This document shows positions 11,990 through 23,958 of a DNA stretch of 64,000 bases, piece by piece. Within the stretch, counting starts at the first letter, position 1. Each line of letters opens with the position of its first letter. The notes under the pieces were generated by a model. It was not told the DNA's origin. It searched no databases and saw only the letters and a program-made list of their open reading frames with translations. The position numbers and the translations under genes are program-made. Source of the stretch: Tupaia tana (lineage: Eukaryota; Chordata; Mammalia; Scandentia; Tupaiidae); NCBI GenBank assembly GCA_026018925.1, contig JAKSZU010000012.1, positions 30,493,814 through 30,557,813 on the forward strand, given 5' to 3'.

Positions 11990-13050
11990 AAATTAAGAAA
12001 ATTAAAATTAAAGCTACAATATGATATTACACCCACTAGGATGGCTATTAAAAAAAAAAAAAAAACAGACAATAACAAGTGTTAGCAAAGCTGTGGATAA
12101 ACTGGAACTCAAATGCTGTTGGTGAGAATATAAAATTGTGCAGTCCCGGGCTCAGCAGTTAGTGTAATGGCTATGTCACTGGACTCCCATGTATTCGACC
12201 ACAGTTCAAGTCCCAGACCCAGTGGCTTAAACTCACATCGGGTGCGTGTGCGTGCGTGTCCAAGATCCCAAGAGGAGAATGGAGGAGAAGGGATTGCGGC
12301 GTGGCCATTCCCCGTGGGGGGTGCTTTCTCGCTTTCTGTCTCTCTGTCTTTCTCTGTCTTTCTGGTGAGCGCACGCTCCCTATAGCAAAAACCTCTCCAA
12401 AAAAAAAAAAAGAAAAGAAAAGAAAATTGTGCAGTCCTTTTGGAATACCAAATGGTATTGTAGGCAGTGCCTCAAAAAGTTAAACATGTAACTACCATAT
12501 GACTTAGTAGTTCTACTCCTAGGCATATACTCAAGAAGGTGAAAAAACATACTTTATCACAAAAATGTATACACAAAGGTACATAGCAACATTATTCATA
12601 ATAGCCAAAAAGTGGAAACAATGCAATGCCCATCGATTGAGGAGTGGATAAACAAACCACGGTATATCCATATAATGGAATATCACTGAGCCATAAAAAT
12701 GAAATTCTAATAGCACGGATGAGCCCTGAAGTTGTTATGCTGAGTGAAATAAGCCAGACACGAAAAGGCACATATTGGATGATTCCACTTACAGGAACTC
12801 TCCAGAGCAGGCAAATTCATTAATACAAAAAGGAGATTTATAGTACCCTGGAAATGGGGTGAAAGAGGAATGGGGAGTAAATGCTAGTGGGTACAAGGTT
12901 TCTTTTTGTGTATGTGTGTGGTAGTGAAAGTGTTCTGAAATTAGATAGTGTGGAAGGTTGCGTAACCTTGTGAATATACTTAAAACTGCTATATGTCAAA
13001 AGGTTGTTTTGTTTATGGCATGTAAATCACAACTTAACTTCTTAAAAATT
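11990..13050 (+). mobile_element. L1 3' end, split by a SINE
   Basis: L1 sequence runs from ATTACACCCACTAGGATGGC to the terminal ATGTAAATCACAACTTAAC, including ATAATAGCCAAAAAGTGG and ATAAGCCAGACACGAAAAGG. A young SINE interrupts it at 12147-12422. Only the end of ORF2 and the 3' UTR remain; no coding potential. Confidence 0.88.
12132..12437 (+). mobile_element. Young tRNA-derived SINE nested in L1
   Basis: Body 12147-12422. Exact 15-base flanks AAAATTGTGCAGTCC at 12132-12146 and 12423-12437, both made of L1 sequence. Confidence 0.95.
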
Positions 13051-13198
13051 AAGAGTGGGAACATGGAAATTACAGAGAAGGTTGAGACTGATGTTGATCC
13101 TAAGGAAAAAAAGGAAAATTGACTATGAGCTTCCTGGCAGCTGGAGTGAAAAAAGAAAGCAGCCCCCAGGTAGAGGAAATGATGAATACTAATTCCTT

Positions 13199-13499
13199 AA
13201 GAAACCAGCTCTTGGGACCAGCAGTTAGCGTAATGGCTATGTCGCTGGACTCCTACGTAGTCGACCACAGTTCAAGTCCTGGACCCGGTGGCTTAAACTC
13301 ACGCTGGGCGCGTGTTCGTGCGTGCCCAAGATCTTGAGAGGAGAATGGAAGAGAAGGGATTACGGCATGGCTATCTCCCTTGGGGGTGATTTTTTGCTTT
13401 CTGTCTCTCTGTCTCTCTCTGTCTGTCTGGCGAGTGTATACACCCTATAGCAAAAACCTCTCAAAAAAAAAAAAAAAAAAAAAAAAGAAACCAGCTCTT
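13199..13499 (+). mobile_element. Young tRNA-derived SINE with target-site duplication
   Basis: Body 13214-13484 with an A24 tail. Exact 15-base flanks AAGAAACCAGCTCTT at 13199-13213 and 13485-13499. Confidence 0.95.
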
Positions 13500-14149
13500 T
13501 GGGGGGCCGGGGGTGGTGGTTACTCTAGGGCAAGTTTCCCACAAACCTGAGTTGGCTCACTGCAGAGCAACGAACTGTCAATAACACAGGCTTCCTACCA
13601 CCTGAGATTCCATTGCCAAGTCTACCAAGAGCTGTGAAAGGCCTGTAGTTTTAAACACTTGGAAACTAACGTGTTAGCCTGCTACAGCTTCATGAATGCT
13701 GACAGAAGACCTAAGGCTCCTGGTCAGAGCTAAAGAACTTTGTTCCTCACAACCACAGGAATGGGGAGACCATTGGCATTCATGCTGGTTCCCCAAGTTC
13801 CACAGGCCGATGTAGGCCAAAATAATACCTGCACAAACAGTGGGTGATATTAGAAGACACGAACCTGGGGCCTGAGCCATCTGTATATTATTTTAATGGA
13901 CAATAAGCCTGCCTGGCTTTGCCCCAGGGAAAGACATCTTTGCCACTGCAGACAGTCATGGACGTGCTTTTTGCTCCAGAGGGAGACGCTATCCTTATCT
14001 TCCAAGGTCGTTTCCTCTACAGACATCCTTGAAAAGAGAGTCGGAAACAAAGGCGGTCTTTGCTCACAAGACACGCAGAAATCTGAGAGATCCATGGGGA
14101 ATTATCTCCTAATACGTTCATTTGCTGGTCAGGGCTGCGTTTTGTTTGT
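13500..14149. other. Unassigned sequence, possibly an old LTR-type element
   Basis: The lines GAGACGCTATCCTTATCTTC, CATCCTTGAAAAGAGAG and GGTCTTTGCTCACAAGACAC read like an old interspersed LTR repeat, but I cannot name the family or find paired ends. No gene seen. Confidence 0.3.
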
Positions 14150-15475
14150 TTTCACCATTTTAACCCTTTTCTAGGTATAACTCAGGGGCATCAAGTTGCA
14201 CATTGTGGTGCCACTATCACCATTATCCATCTTCAGAACTTTCTAGCAGCCACAGAAACTCTGTACTTATTCAACAATAACTCTGTAGTCCCCCCTCCCC
14301 TGGGCCCTGGCAACCACAGTCCTACTTACCATCTAGATGAACTTAGCTACTGTAGGCCTTTCATGTTACTAGCACCATCCAGTTTTTGTCTTCTTGCACC
14401 TGGCTTATTTCACTTGGCATCATGTCTTCAAGGTGCATTCATGTCATAGCAGGTATCAGAATTTCCTTTATGGACTGAATGCGGTTGCATGTGTTTACTA
14501 CATTCTGTGTATCTGTTCATCCATCAGTGAACATTTGGGTCATTTCTACGTCTTGACTTTTGTAAATCATGCTTCTATGAGCATGGGTGTCTAAATACCT
14601 GAGTCCATGCTTTCAATTATTTTTGACTAGAATTCTAAAACTGGCATCGCTGGGTTATTTAGTAATTCTGTTTATTTTATTGAGAAACTACCATACTGTT
14701 TTTCACAGAGGCGACACCATTTTATATTCCCACCAGTAATGCAAATGGATCCGATTTTTCCGTACCTTCACCAACACTTGTTATTTTCCTGGTTTTGTTT
14801 TTATCCTTTTCTTTCTTTTTTTCTTTTTGCATAATAGTCATACTAAAAGTTGTGAAGTAGTATCTTGTGTTTGTTTTTTTTAAGGTTTTTGCCATAGGAC
14901 ATGTGCACTCACTGCAGAGAGATAGAGAGAAATAGTGAGAGGGAAAATGAGACATCACCCCCCCCCCCCCAAGGAGGTATGGTCATGCCACAATCCCTTC
15001 TCCATTCTCCTGGGATTTGGGGTATGTACGTATATGCGCTCAATGTGGTTTTCAAGCTGCGTGTTCCAGAACTTAAACCAGTCAGCCATGCGGGAGTCCA
15101 ACACCTTAACCACCATGACAACTGCTGGCTCCAACATCTTGTGGTTTTGATTTACATTTTCCTAATAATTTGTGATGTTGAGCATCTTTTTACGTACCTA
15201 CTGAATATACGTATTTCTTTGGAGAAATGTCCATTCCAGTTCTTTGCCTATTTTTGAATCAGATTGTTTCTTTCTTTTGCTATTGCTGAGTTGTGGGAGT
15301 TCTTTATATATTTAGGATATTAATCTTTTATCAGACATATGATTTGCAACCCCCATTCTGTGGGTCGCTTTTTTACTTTGGTGATAGTGTCCTTTGAAGC
15401 ACAAAAGTTTATCATTTTGATGGAATACAATGTATCAATTATGTTGCTTTTGTTGCCTTGTTTTTGGTGTCCATA
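14150..15475 (-). mobile_element. L1M 3' part, reverse, split by a SINE
   Basis: Reverse old L1 lines: CTGGCTTATTTCACTTGGCA, CATTTGGGTCATTTCTACG, CACCAGTAATGCAAATGG, then TTGATTTACATTTTCCTAAT and CAGTTCTTTGCCTATTTTTG after the SINE. No intact reading frame. Confidence 0.88.
14868..15132 (-). mobile_element. tRNA-derived SINE nested in L1
   Basis: Reverse copy with a C-run (14959-14970) in the CACCCCCC part of the body and head CAACTGCTGGCTCC. Flanks ATCTTGTG on both sides are the target duplication. Confidence 0.88.
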
Positions 15476-16214
15476 GTGGTCAGAGCTGTTTTGATTGCAA
15501 GTGACTAATGCAATTAGCTTATGCAAAAAATGTATATAATTTAATGCAAATTAAAAGCCCAAGGTATAGATCTTACATGGCTACATCTAGCAGTTACAAC
15601 GACAGCATTAGCAATCTCTCTTTCTGTATCCTCTCGCCTGCCTTTCTGCTAGGTTCCTACATTCTCACTCCAGTTCTTTCTAGAAGAAAGAACTAGAGCC
15701 CAGGCTGTCAGAGAGAGAGAAACTTTCATGCTGGTTCTGTCAGGATCCTGGGGCAAACTCAAATCAGTTGTGCCTAAGCCAATTATTGGTGCTGGTGGTG
15801 GTGGGGTCTGGATGAGTGCTCTGAGTAGTGCGTTTGGGGTCAGATGACCACCTTGAAAGAATAAGATTGCCACGAAATGGAACAGGAGGTCCCAAAAGGA
15901 AAAGATGCTCAACAGGCAAACATCCCTCCCTGGAAGGAGTCCAGGAATCTAATGGATACCCAGGGTTGGGATACTCTGCTAGAAAGGACTTCTCTTACCC
16001 TAGACTTACCCATGGAGCCTGGAAGACCTGGAGGGAATCCTTTTAGTTGGTCCCTGAAGACTTCTTGGGGGAGGCAGCATTTATGAAGCCCTGTGACTGG
16101 TGGAAGGATGAGCCCAGGGCAGGCTAGACCCCAGCCAGAGCAGCAGGGGCTGCAGTGCCCTGCCATGTGAGAGCTTCCTAACCCCCAGCCCAACACCACC
16201 GTCTTGGTGTATTG
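15476..16214. other. Unassigned sequence with a probable old interspersed repeat
   Basis: 15481-15560 (GATTGCAAGTGACTAATGC, TTAGCTTATGCAAAAAATG) resembles a common old MER-type repeat that I cannot name. Nothing else recognised. Confidence 0.35.
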
Positions 16215-16425
16215 TGGGGTCTAAGAACGTGGCCTCTGGAGCTAGACCACCTGGATTCATAGCCTGGTAGGCATTACTTCTTTCAAAACCACATTAGCTA
16301 ACCTCTCTGTGCCTTGGGATAAAGTGGAAATTATCACCAGTTCTACCTCGCAGTGTCCTTCTGAGGATGAAATGGGGCTTTGCACTCTGGTGCACAGTAA
16401 GCTTCAATTATTGTATCATTATTAT
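16215..16425 (+). repeat. MIR, nearly full length
   Basis: GTGGCCTCTGGAGCTAGACC, GCTAACCTCTCTGTGCCTTG and GTCCTTCTGAGGATGAAATG in order. Confidence 0.88.
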
Positions 16426-18166
16426 TTTTAGTTTTCCAGCTGCTTTTGCTACTACCTCAGCAGCTCCAGCTCATTCACCAGCCTTCAGTGACTCCTCCCG
16501 GCCTCTGCCCTTGCTCTGAAGTCATCCTATACGCCCTTGGCCCCACATCCACTTGGCCATTTCATTGTCTTCCCTTCGTTGGCCCTCGCAGGAATCCGGG
16601 GCCTTACGTCTGCTTCAGGGTAAAGACCCTCAAGTACATATCCCCTGTCCATGCTGAGCTCCGCAGGCAGGACCCGGGTCTCTGTCGCTGGTGACAGAGT
16701 CTGCCAGTGGCAAATGGAGGAGGAGGGCAGTGCAGGGGTGGAAGCAACAGTGGCCTGGAGGAGAGCATGGCTGCTGCCGGAACTGAAAGTCAGGCGAGTC
16801 TGGTGCGCCGCGTGTGAGGGACGGGGTGAGGGCTGAGAACTGAGAGGTCAGCAGGGCCAGTATTGCCTTCCCCCGACACTGGGAAGCTATAAAAGGTTTA
16901 GGAAGTGGAGTGACAAGGCCAGATTTTTGTAGTCTAGGTCCTTCTGGCTCCAGAAAGGGCATGGGTTACCTGGGGAGATGGAAGACCAGCCAGCGTGAGA
17001 TGGTTGTGGTCCAGGGTGAGGGAGGCCCACAGGAGGGAGAGGAGAGGAATTGGACAGTTGTATGAATGGAGCTCAAATAGGGGCATGTGGTGGGTCCCGG
17101 GTGGGGTTTCACTGTCCCACTAGGAAAACGGCAGTGAGCAGGCTCTGCCCTTGGCCTCTCCAGGTGGGACTGGAGGGCAGCAGGCGCTGACCACTTTAAA
17201 CAAGTGGTGACCGTACTTCCTGGGTCATCCCATTGGCTTCTTCAACCCATCCCCGCCCCTTGGCAGGGGTCCAGTCAACCACAAGCTCCAGGGGCCAAAG
17301 CCAGGTCTCCCCACCAGCCCCACCCAGGAGAGCTGGTGGAGCCAAGGACAGTGGCATGGCACGGCTGAGCTGTGCTAAGGACATCTGGTTCCCTGGGCAG
17401 GGTGGGGTTTAGGCTCCTCTGCCCACACAGTGGCCGGCTCAGACCCGGGTGCCCTGGAGCAGATGCATGCACTTCCTTCCTGCTCTGTGCCTGCAGCCTG
17501 CCTTGCAGAACCATGACTGGGGTGGAAGGAAAGTGACCCCAGGGCAGGGGTACAAGGGCAGGCAGGGGCCAGACACTGCCAGTGATGCGCCATCCCGCTG
17601 GCTGATAGTCCTTGGGAGTCATGACCCCAGCGTCCCCACGGGGTCAGGGCCGGAACTGGGAGCTGGCTACCCTGCCTCCCTCACCAGATACTCATCTCAG
17701 TGCCCACATGGTATGCTACCCCAGGGCCTGGAGGCCTCTGCTCTCTTGGCCTCAGTTTCCTCCACTGCAGAATGGGTATGAGGAGTGAAAGGAGAGAAGT
17801 CTGGAAGTGCTGAGAGTCCCCTCCCCAGTCCAAGGAGAGAGGGCCTGCGTGGGCCGGGCATTTGGAACAAGTCACCGCCCAGACTCCTCTGAATCCCCAT
17901 GTGCCAGAGCCAGGAGAGGACAGCCAGTCTGGAGAGCTGGCCTGGGACACAGGACGGAGGTCCCCCAGGCTGCTGCAGGACTGTAGCATCCTCTTGCTGC
18001 TCTGGGTCTCAGCTTTTCCTTGCAACCTGAGGGCCAGAGCAGAGCGTATTCCCCGCCTTGTCCCCACACATCTATCTTTCTAGTACTCTGGCTGCCAGGG
18101 CCTGGCGGGGTCCACAGATGAGGTGGACGTTGGCAGGCCCCTGGAACCTCTCTGTCCCATGACCAA
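16426..18166. other. Mostly unassigned sequence with an L2-like relic
   Basis: 16870-17060 (GAAGCTATAAAAGGTTTAGG, GTGGAGTGACAAGGCCAG, TTCTGGCTCCAG) fits an old L2-type repeat. 17750-17790 (CAGTTTCCTCCACTGCAGAATGG) is a short MIR relic. No gene seen. Confidence 0.45.
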
Positions 18167-18269
18167 GGGTTGGGGACAGATAGGTTTGTTATGTTTTCTC
18201 AAACTAATTTCATGAACTCTGCAAAGGCATCGTCCCAACCAGTCCCCTCAGCCATGCCCTCCAGATCCT
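18167..18269. repeat. Local duplicate A1 (partner at 19817-19917)
   Basis: About 100 bases sharing roughly 85% identity with 19817-19917, including ATGTTTTCTCAAACTRATTTC and AGTCCCCTCA. It may be a local duplication or two copies of an unrecognised interspersed repeat. Confidence 0.7.
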
Positions 18270-18382
18270 ACTTAGGACCAAGTTTCTCTGACCTGGACTC
18301 TAACTGTAACTAATACATCCTCCCGACAGTGGCCCAAGGCACCTCCGAGGTCGCAGGTTCGCTCATGCCTCTGCCCTGTTTT

Positions 18383-18660
18383 AGAAACCATGGTGGGTTG
18401 TGGCATGGCCGTTAAAGCAGCTGGATCCCAAGTGGCCGACTGAGTAGTTCAAGTCCCAGAGTTGGTGTCCTGAAAAACATGCTAAGTGCATGTGCATGGC
18501 TGCCCAAAATCCCAAGGGGAGAATGGAGGAAAGGGGATTGTGGTATGCCCATCCGCCTTGGTGGGGGCTTCCTCACTCTCTCTCTCTCTCTTTCTCTGCT
18601 GAGCACACATGCCCTATAGCAAATTTTTTAAAGAAAGAAAGAGAAAGAAACCATGGTGGG
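18383..18660 (+). mobile_element. tRNA-derived SINE with target-site duplication
   Basis: Body 18398-18645. Exact 15-base flanks AGAAACCATGGTGGG. Head lacks the CCAGCAG start (TTGTGGCATGGCCGTTAAAG). Confidence 0.92.
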
Positions 18661-19133
18661 CCGTCCCTCGCTGGCACCCATGATGTGGAAGCCAGATGTG
18701 TAGCTCAGCATTTTCAGGCCTCTTGGGACCTAGCCCTGAGGAACTCGCAGCCTCGCCTCCCGCTGGGCCCCTCAGTACTCACAAACTCACATTGTCAATC
18801 GTTCTTTCTGCTTGGGACACTCACCACCCTCCCCTCTCCTGTCCACATTCCACAAAAGAACCATCTCCTCCTTCCCCGATACCCTGGGTGGGGGTAGGAG
18901 CCTCCTCTTCTTCCCAGCGACCCGTAGGTCTCAATTGGCATCTGTCTTTCCCACCATCTGGGGCTCCTCAAAGGACCAGGACCCAGAGAGGACCCTGCAC
19001 ATCGCAAATCTCCATGCAAATGCACGTCTGATGAATGAACAAGCAGCGAGCAAATGAGTGAGTGAGCCTAGGGAGGGAGGTCATTTCTCATGAGTTTAGC
19101 TGGCCTGTGACACAGTTAAGAGTGATCATTGCA
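18661..19133. other. Unassigned sequence
   Basis: No gene or repeat recognised. Confidence 0.45.
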
Positions 19134-19387
19134 GGACTAGCAGAGGGCATAATGGTTATGTCGCTGGACTCCCACATGGCCTATCACGGTCTGAGTCCTG
19201 GACTGGGGAGCTTGAAACTCACACCAGGCGTGTGTGCATGCCCAAAATCCCAAGAGGGGAATGGAGGAGAAGGGATTGCGGTGTGGCCATGTCCCCAGGG
19301 GGGAGATTTCTCGCTTTCTGTCTCTCTGTCTCTCTGGTGAGCACACGCACCCTATAGCAAAAAATCTCTCTTAAAAAAAAAAAAAAA
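19134..19387 (+). mobile_element. tRNA-derived SINE, long form
   Basis: Head GGACTAGCAGAGGGCATAATGG, end CCCTATAGCAAAAAATCTCTC with A tail. Imperfect flanks GTGATCATTG and GTGATTACTG. Confidence 0.9.
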
Positions 19388-19474
19388 AGTGATTACTGAA
19401 GCCCCGCTAAATGAGTACTCACTGGGTGTCAGATATAGGGCTGCATGATCCCCAGTAATGCTGCAGGTGCCTTT

Positions 19475-19565
19475 AACATTTTATCATTAGGGACTTTGAG
19501 ACTTAGAGAAAGTCAGAGAGAGAAACTGCAGAGACAGGATGGGAACCGGGTCTGTCAGATACCAA
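19475..19565 (-). repeat. MIR fragment
   Basis: GACTTAGAGAAAGTCAGAGAG, GGATGGGAACCGGGTCTGTC. Confidence 0.55.
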
Positions 19566-19816
19566 GCTTCACAGAGGGCACTGTAATGGCTAGTGGAGGG
19601 GTGTGGATGCCAAGAAGGGGCATTTGGATCTCATTCTATGGGCTGGGGCTCAAGGAAGTTTGAGTTCTCTAGGGAGCTCCGAGCAGAGCCCTCTTCTGGG
19701 AGTGAATGCTCACATTTTGGATCCTGGGAGCACTGGGAGCTGTGTCCCCCACCCTCACCTGCTCCTTGGCCCTCCCCTGTTTAAGCAGCAACTTGCAGTT
19801 TATACTATGCATTATG

Positions 19817-19917
19817 AGGGTCGGGGACAGATATGTCTGTGATGTTTTCTCAAACTGATTTCACGCACTTTGCAAAGGCATCATCCCACCCAGTCCCCTC
19901 ACCCCCCCTCCAGATCC
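19817..19917. repeat. Local duplicate A2 (partner at 18167-18269)
   Basis: See the partner copy. Both read GGGGACAGATA, then TTTTCTCAAACT, GCAAAGGCATC and CCAGATCC in the same order and orientation. Confidence 0.7.
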
Positions 19918-21154
19918 CTCCATCCTAAACAGACATTCTAGAGGCGCCACTGCCACTCTGAGCCCTACCCCACCTTCCCAGTAATGTCCAGGCCCTTTCC
20001 TGGAAGCCACGGAGATGGCTCCCTGACCCCACCCCTGCACCGGCCTCAGCCAGGCTTGAGGCCACCTCTTAGTGGCCTGTTTTTTCCCCAAGGCCTGGTC
20101 TGTCAAGATCACGTCTGCGATTTCCCCTTGACAGAGCTCAGACATCCTTGGCTGCTTGGTGCTCTCGCCTCAGCCTCCCCTAGAAGGCGGGGTGCCCACC
20201 ACTCTCCCCTGCCGTGCATTTGACTGTAGGGTGTGAGCAGGGGGCGTGGAGGCAGAGTGTGAGGGGGGCTCTTCCAGAAGCTTGACTGTGAAACGGAGTG
20301 GGAGGCACAGTTGGAGCGGCAGTGGCAGCGGGTCAAGGATGGGGTTTGCTGAGACGGGACAGACTGAGGGAAGGAGCCGGAGGGGGCAGCATAGGAGGGA
20401 CCACGCCAAGGGCAGGCGGCAGCGGCCTGGGCCCTGGGGTTCATTTGGGTGGTGGGAGTTGAAGGCAGACTCTCTGGAAGGGCTCTCTTTGCTCTGAAAG
20501 AGGAGTGGAGGGCGTAGAACTAACAAAAAGCTGGGTTTGAGGCTTGGAAGACAGAGGAGGGAGGCCACCCCTGGGCAGGCAAAGGCAGGGAATGGGGGGA
20601 GACCAGCCAAGCTAGGCAGTCACCCTCTGCGGGGCCTCAGGCTCTCGGTGGAGCCATGTCCTCCGGCCACACTGAGCACTAAGGGCAGGACGGGCTGGTC
20701 TGATGGTGCCTGGATGAGGGTACAAGCCACCTTGCTGTGCTCACCAGAATCCTGGGCCCTGAGGTGGAGGTCTAGGCTTGTAAGAGAAGGGAGAAAGGCC
20801 AGGAGGATCCGTGGCCAGGGGCTGGATACCTGTGAATCAGAGGTCCTGCTGAGAGGGAGTGGCCACATGCAGCGAGGTGAGGACACGAGGGAGAGGCAGG
20901 CAGGCAGCCCACTGGACACGCCTTGTCCACACCGCTCGGCTGCAACTGTTCCCAGCCCAACCTCGCACACGGCCGGGAGAGGCAGCCCTGGGGGAGGCGG
21001 GAAGGCATTTGGCTCCCACAGTTCATCTCTGCCTATCCCCAACCCTCACTAAACACACACCACGAGAACACACTGAGCACCTGTGCAAACAGGTGCTCCC
21101 AGTAAGATGGCCGCCCTGGTTCCTCCCAGGGTAGACACTCTGAAGCCACCTCTG
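19918..21154. other. Unassigned GC-rich sequence
   Basis: No gene, RNA or repeat recognised. Long open frames on both strands overlap one another and match no family I know. Confidence 0.45.
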
Positions 21155-21328
21155 GACATCCATTCATTTATTCACTCAATGAATATTTCCTGAGCAACTC
21201 CTATATGCCAGGCCCTGCCCTAGGCCCTGGAGACACAGCAGTGAAAAAGACATGAAAACCCCCGCCCTGGCGTGCACCTTCTGGTGGGGGAGACAGGAAG
21301 CAAACAAATAAGTATGAAAGGATCTGTG
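21155..21328 (+). repeat. L2
   Basis: CATTCATTTATTCACTCAATG, GAGCAACTCCTATATGCCAGG and GGTGGGGGAGACAGGAAGC: an L2-type 3' segment. A young SINE splits it. Confidence 0.75.
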
Positions 21329-21613
21329 AAAAGATGACGGCCGCGGGACCAGCAGTTAGCGTAATGGCTATGTCGCTGGACTCCCACGTAGTCAACTGTG
21401 GTTCGCGTCCCGGACCTGGTGGCTTAAAACGCTGGGCGCGTGTGCGTGCGTGCCCAAGATCCCGAGAGGAGAATGGAGGAGAAGGGATTGCGGTGTGGCC
21501 ATCCCCCCTGGGGGTTGATTTCTCGCCTTCTGTCTCTCTGTCTGTCTGGCAAGCACACGTGCCCTATAGCAAAAACCACTCTAAAAAAATAAAATAAAAA
21601 AGATGACAGCTGC
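21329..21613 (+). mobile_element. Young tRNA-derived SINE with target-site duplication
   Basis: Body 21345-21598. Flanks AAGATGACGGCCGC and AAGATGACAGCTGC differ at two positions. Youngest-type head and B box GGTTCGCGTCC. Confidence 0.93.
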
Positions 21614-22914
21614 TAGGGAGAGCAGTGCAGCAGAGGGGGGGACTGGGAACCGTGCGTGTGGGGTGGGAGGTTGCAGTGAGTGCTGGGGAGGCTCCTGGAG
21701 CAGGGGTCACTTGAGTGGCCAGTGAAGGAGGTGGCATCTGCCCTCTTTTCTTCAACACACTCCAGGGCAGGAGCCACTGTCACCCCCAACCTCCACGTGG
21801 CCAGCTGGACTGGGCAGTTGGCCCTGGCTGTGATCTCCTCCCAGGTCACCTCTCAGACACCCACAAAGCCCTGTTCCCCACACAGTGGGCTGGCTGCAGG
21901 TGGGGGCTCTAGTTCCCCATGGTGATATCTGAGGTGAGGATTTGGGGTTCCTGAGAGAATAGCTCAGCTGACCACCTCTGGGAGGTCTAAGATTTTGGAG
22001 GGGGGTCATTAGTTCTCTCTTCCTAAGAAAAAATATGCCCCTTCAGAGGCCCCAGACGACAGGACAAAGGGGAAAAGGGTTCTATCTTCAGATCTGGGAG
22101 CCGTCACACCCCCAGCTTCATGCTGGTGTGCGGTCCTCGGCACTAGGTCTCCCTGGGCCTGGACAGAGGCACAGGAATTGCCCGGTGGGAACGAAGACCA
22201 GCAGATGCCTGGTGTTGGGACAATCTTTGCAGAGACAGGGACAGTTAAACCCTGTGGCCTCGGAGCAGGCCGGATGGGAGGAGGGCTGCCTTTCACAGGA
22301 GGTGAGGAATTCTTTGAGGCTCCATCCACCTCCAAACCTTACTTCTGAGAGCCATGGGCAACATGGCCTACCTCGGCCTTGGTGTCCAACGTGGGCAGGA
22401 TTGTCACCCACAAGAAACTCTCAGGCAGTTAGTGCTCTGCCCTTCCTGTGTCAGGGGCTGGGGACCCAGACAGGCTCCAGAGTGCTATTTCTGCATCCAT
22501 TACCTTCATTTCCCCGACAAGTCTTGTCTGCCATCGGCCAAGACAAAGAATTTAAATAATTTTTTATGGAGTCAGGCAGCACCAAGGACAGAGCCCCGTG
22601 GCTCATCTTGAGAGACTGGATTCATTCACCCAGCATTTCTCAGCGCGTCTTGGAAACTGGAATCTTTGCTGGCCTGGGGGTCCCAAAGGCAAAGCAGACC
22701 ATGTCCCCATTCCCTAACAAAGTCAGGCTGACCAGCCCTTGGGCCGGTCTTCCCTGCCCTGACCCCTGAACTCCCTTTCTGTGTCCTGTGGGTGTCATGA
22801 GGGATTTGCTGTGTGCTTTGGACTTAATTCCTAACCTTCCTGGTGTCAGTTTTCCCATAGAGAAACGTCATCTTCCTTCCTGATTAAAGGCTTTGTCACT
22901 ATTGAAATCTGTAT
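21614..22914. other. Unassigned sequence
   Basis: The first part may be the rest of the split L2. No gene or other repeat recognised. Confidence 0.4.
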
Positions 22915-23075
22915 CCTAGTCCCAGCTCATTACGGACTCATAGTGTCACCTGGGCAAGCCATCAGCCTTCTTTAGAGAAGGTTTATGGCCTTCTTTAGGC
23001 CCGTCTCCTCCTCTGGAAGTGGGAATAATACACCACACTGCACAGAGCTAGGGGCAAAGGAGACCCTGCAACAAG
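22915..23075 (+). repeat. MIR with an internal short duplication
   Basis: GTGTCACCTGGGCAAGCC, TCTCCTCCTCTGGAAGTGGG. CCTTCTTTAG occurs twice, 31 bases apart, inside it. Confidence 0.65.
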
Positions 23076-23124
23076 TCCTCAGCTCAGCGCTGGTCCGGCT
23101 GAGTAGTCGGGAGCCTGGGGCAGT

Positions 23125-23250
23125 GAGGGAGCTCAGGAAATGAAGCTCGGGGAGGTGAAGGGACCGCCCCAGGGTCACACAGCAAGTGGGCAATGAGTGG
23201 AGGACTGGAACCCTAGTTTCCAGCTTTCCGGCCTCCTGCCCAGGAACCAC
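23125..23250 (-). repeat. MIR
   Basis: GAGCTCAGGAAATGAAGCTC, CCCCAGGGTCACACAGCAAG, GGACTGGAACCCTAG. Confidence 0.75.
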
Positions 23251-23646
23251 TGAGATGACGGCGACTACTCTGGGAGCTGCTGGGAGAGGGGCTCTCCTCG
23301 TGGGAAATTCACTGGGGCTTCCCTGGCTGCGCTGAGGGTATTAGGCTGGATCTGACAATCCCTCAGTCCCCATCTGCTCTCTGCTGGCAGCCTCCAAGTC
23401 TTGGCCTGTTCCAGCCTCCCCTGTAAGGACATTGGGGTTCTGGGGCCAAAGCTGTGAGCATGGGGCTGGGGAAAGATCCACAGACAAGACTACTGACCTC
23501 CAGTGAGAGCATCTTAAGCCGAAGGCATGAGGCAAAAATGGAATTTCTCAGTTCACACCACCAAAAGCTCCAGTGGGAGGAGGACTTCAGGCATAACCGG
23601 AACCGGGCACTCAGTGGTGCTCTCAGGCACCTGTGTGGTCCCATCT

Positions 23647-23728
23647 CAGGCCCTCCCAGCCTGGCCGCTGACGGCAGCTATGGCCACAGGCCCTGAGCAA
23701 GGGGACACAGTTCCCTGGGAATCCTGCA
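23647..23728. repeat. Local duplicate B1 (partner at 26211-26281)
   Basis: Shares GCCCTCCCAGCCTG, CCGCTGA, GGCAG and GGGGACACAGTTCCCTGGGA with the partner. It differs mainly by a 12-base insertion here (CTATGGCCACAG). Confidence 0.8.
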
Positions 23729-23796
23729 GCTCTGCTATCCCTTGGCCTTGTTTCGGATGACCTGCTCCCTGCTGGTGGTGTCTAAGGCAGTATTTG

Positions 23797-23958
23797 GCAC
23801 ATACAGGGGACTCCAAGAGCTTTGTTGAAAATGGAACTGAAGTACAAGTTTATTTTGGTGCCAAAAAAAAAAAAAAAAAAAAAAAATTGAAATCCACATA
23901 TCGTTGTTTCAGTGCATTTATATCCCACGAGGTTTGTGAAGGCCCCTGTGGTTCAGCT
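23797..23958. mobile_element. Mariner-like MITE with internal poly(A)
   Basis: The left end TACAGGGGACTCCAAGAGC and the reverse complement of the right end (ACAGGGGCCTTCACAAACC) form imperfect inverted repeats. Internal lines AGTTTATTTTGGTGCC and GAAATCCACATATCG fit a known mariner-type small element. A 26-base A run (about 23861-23886) sits in the middle. Confidence 0.5.
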
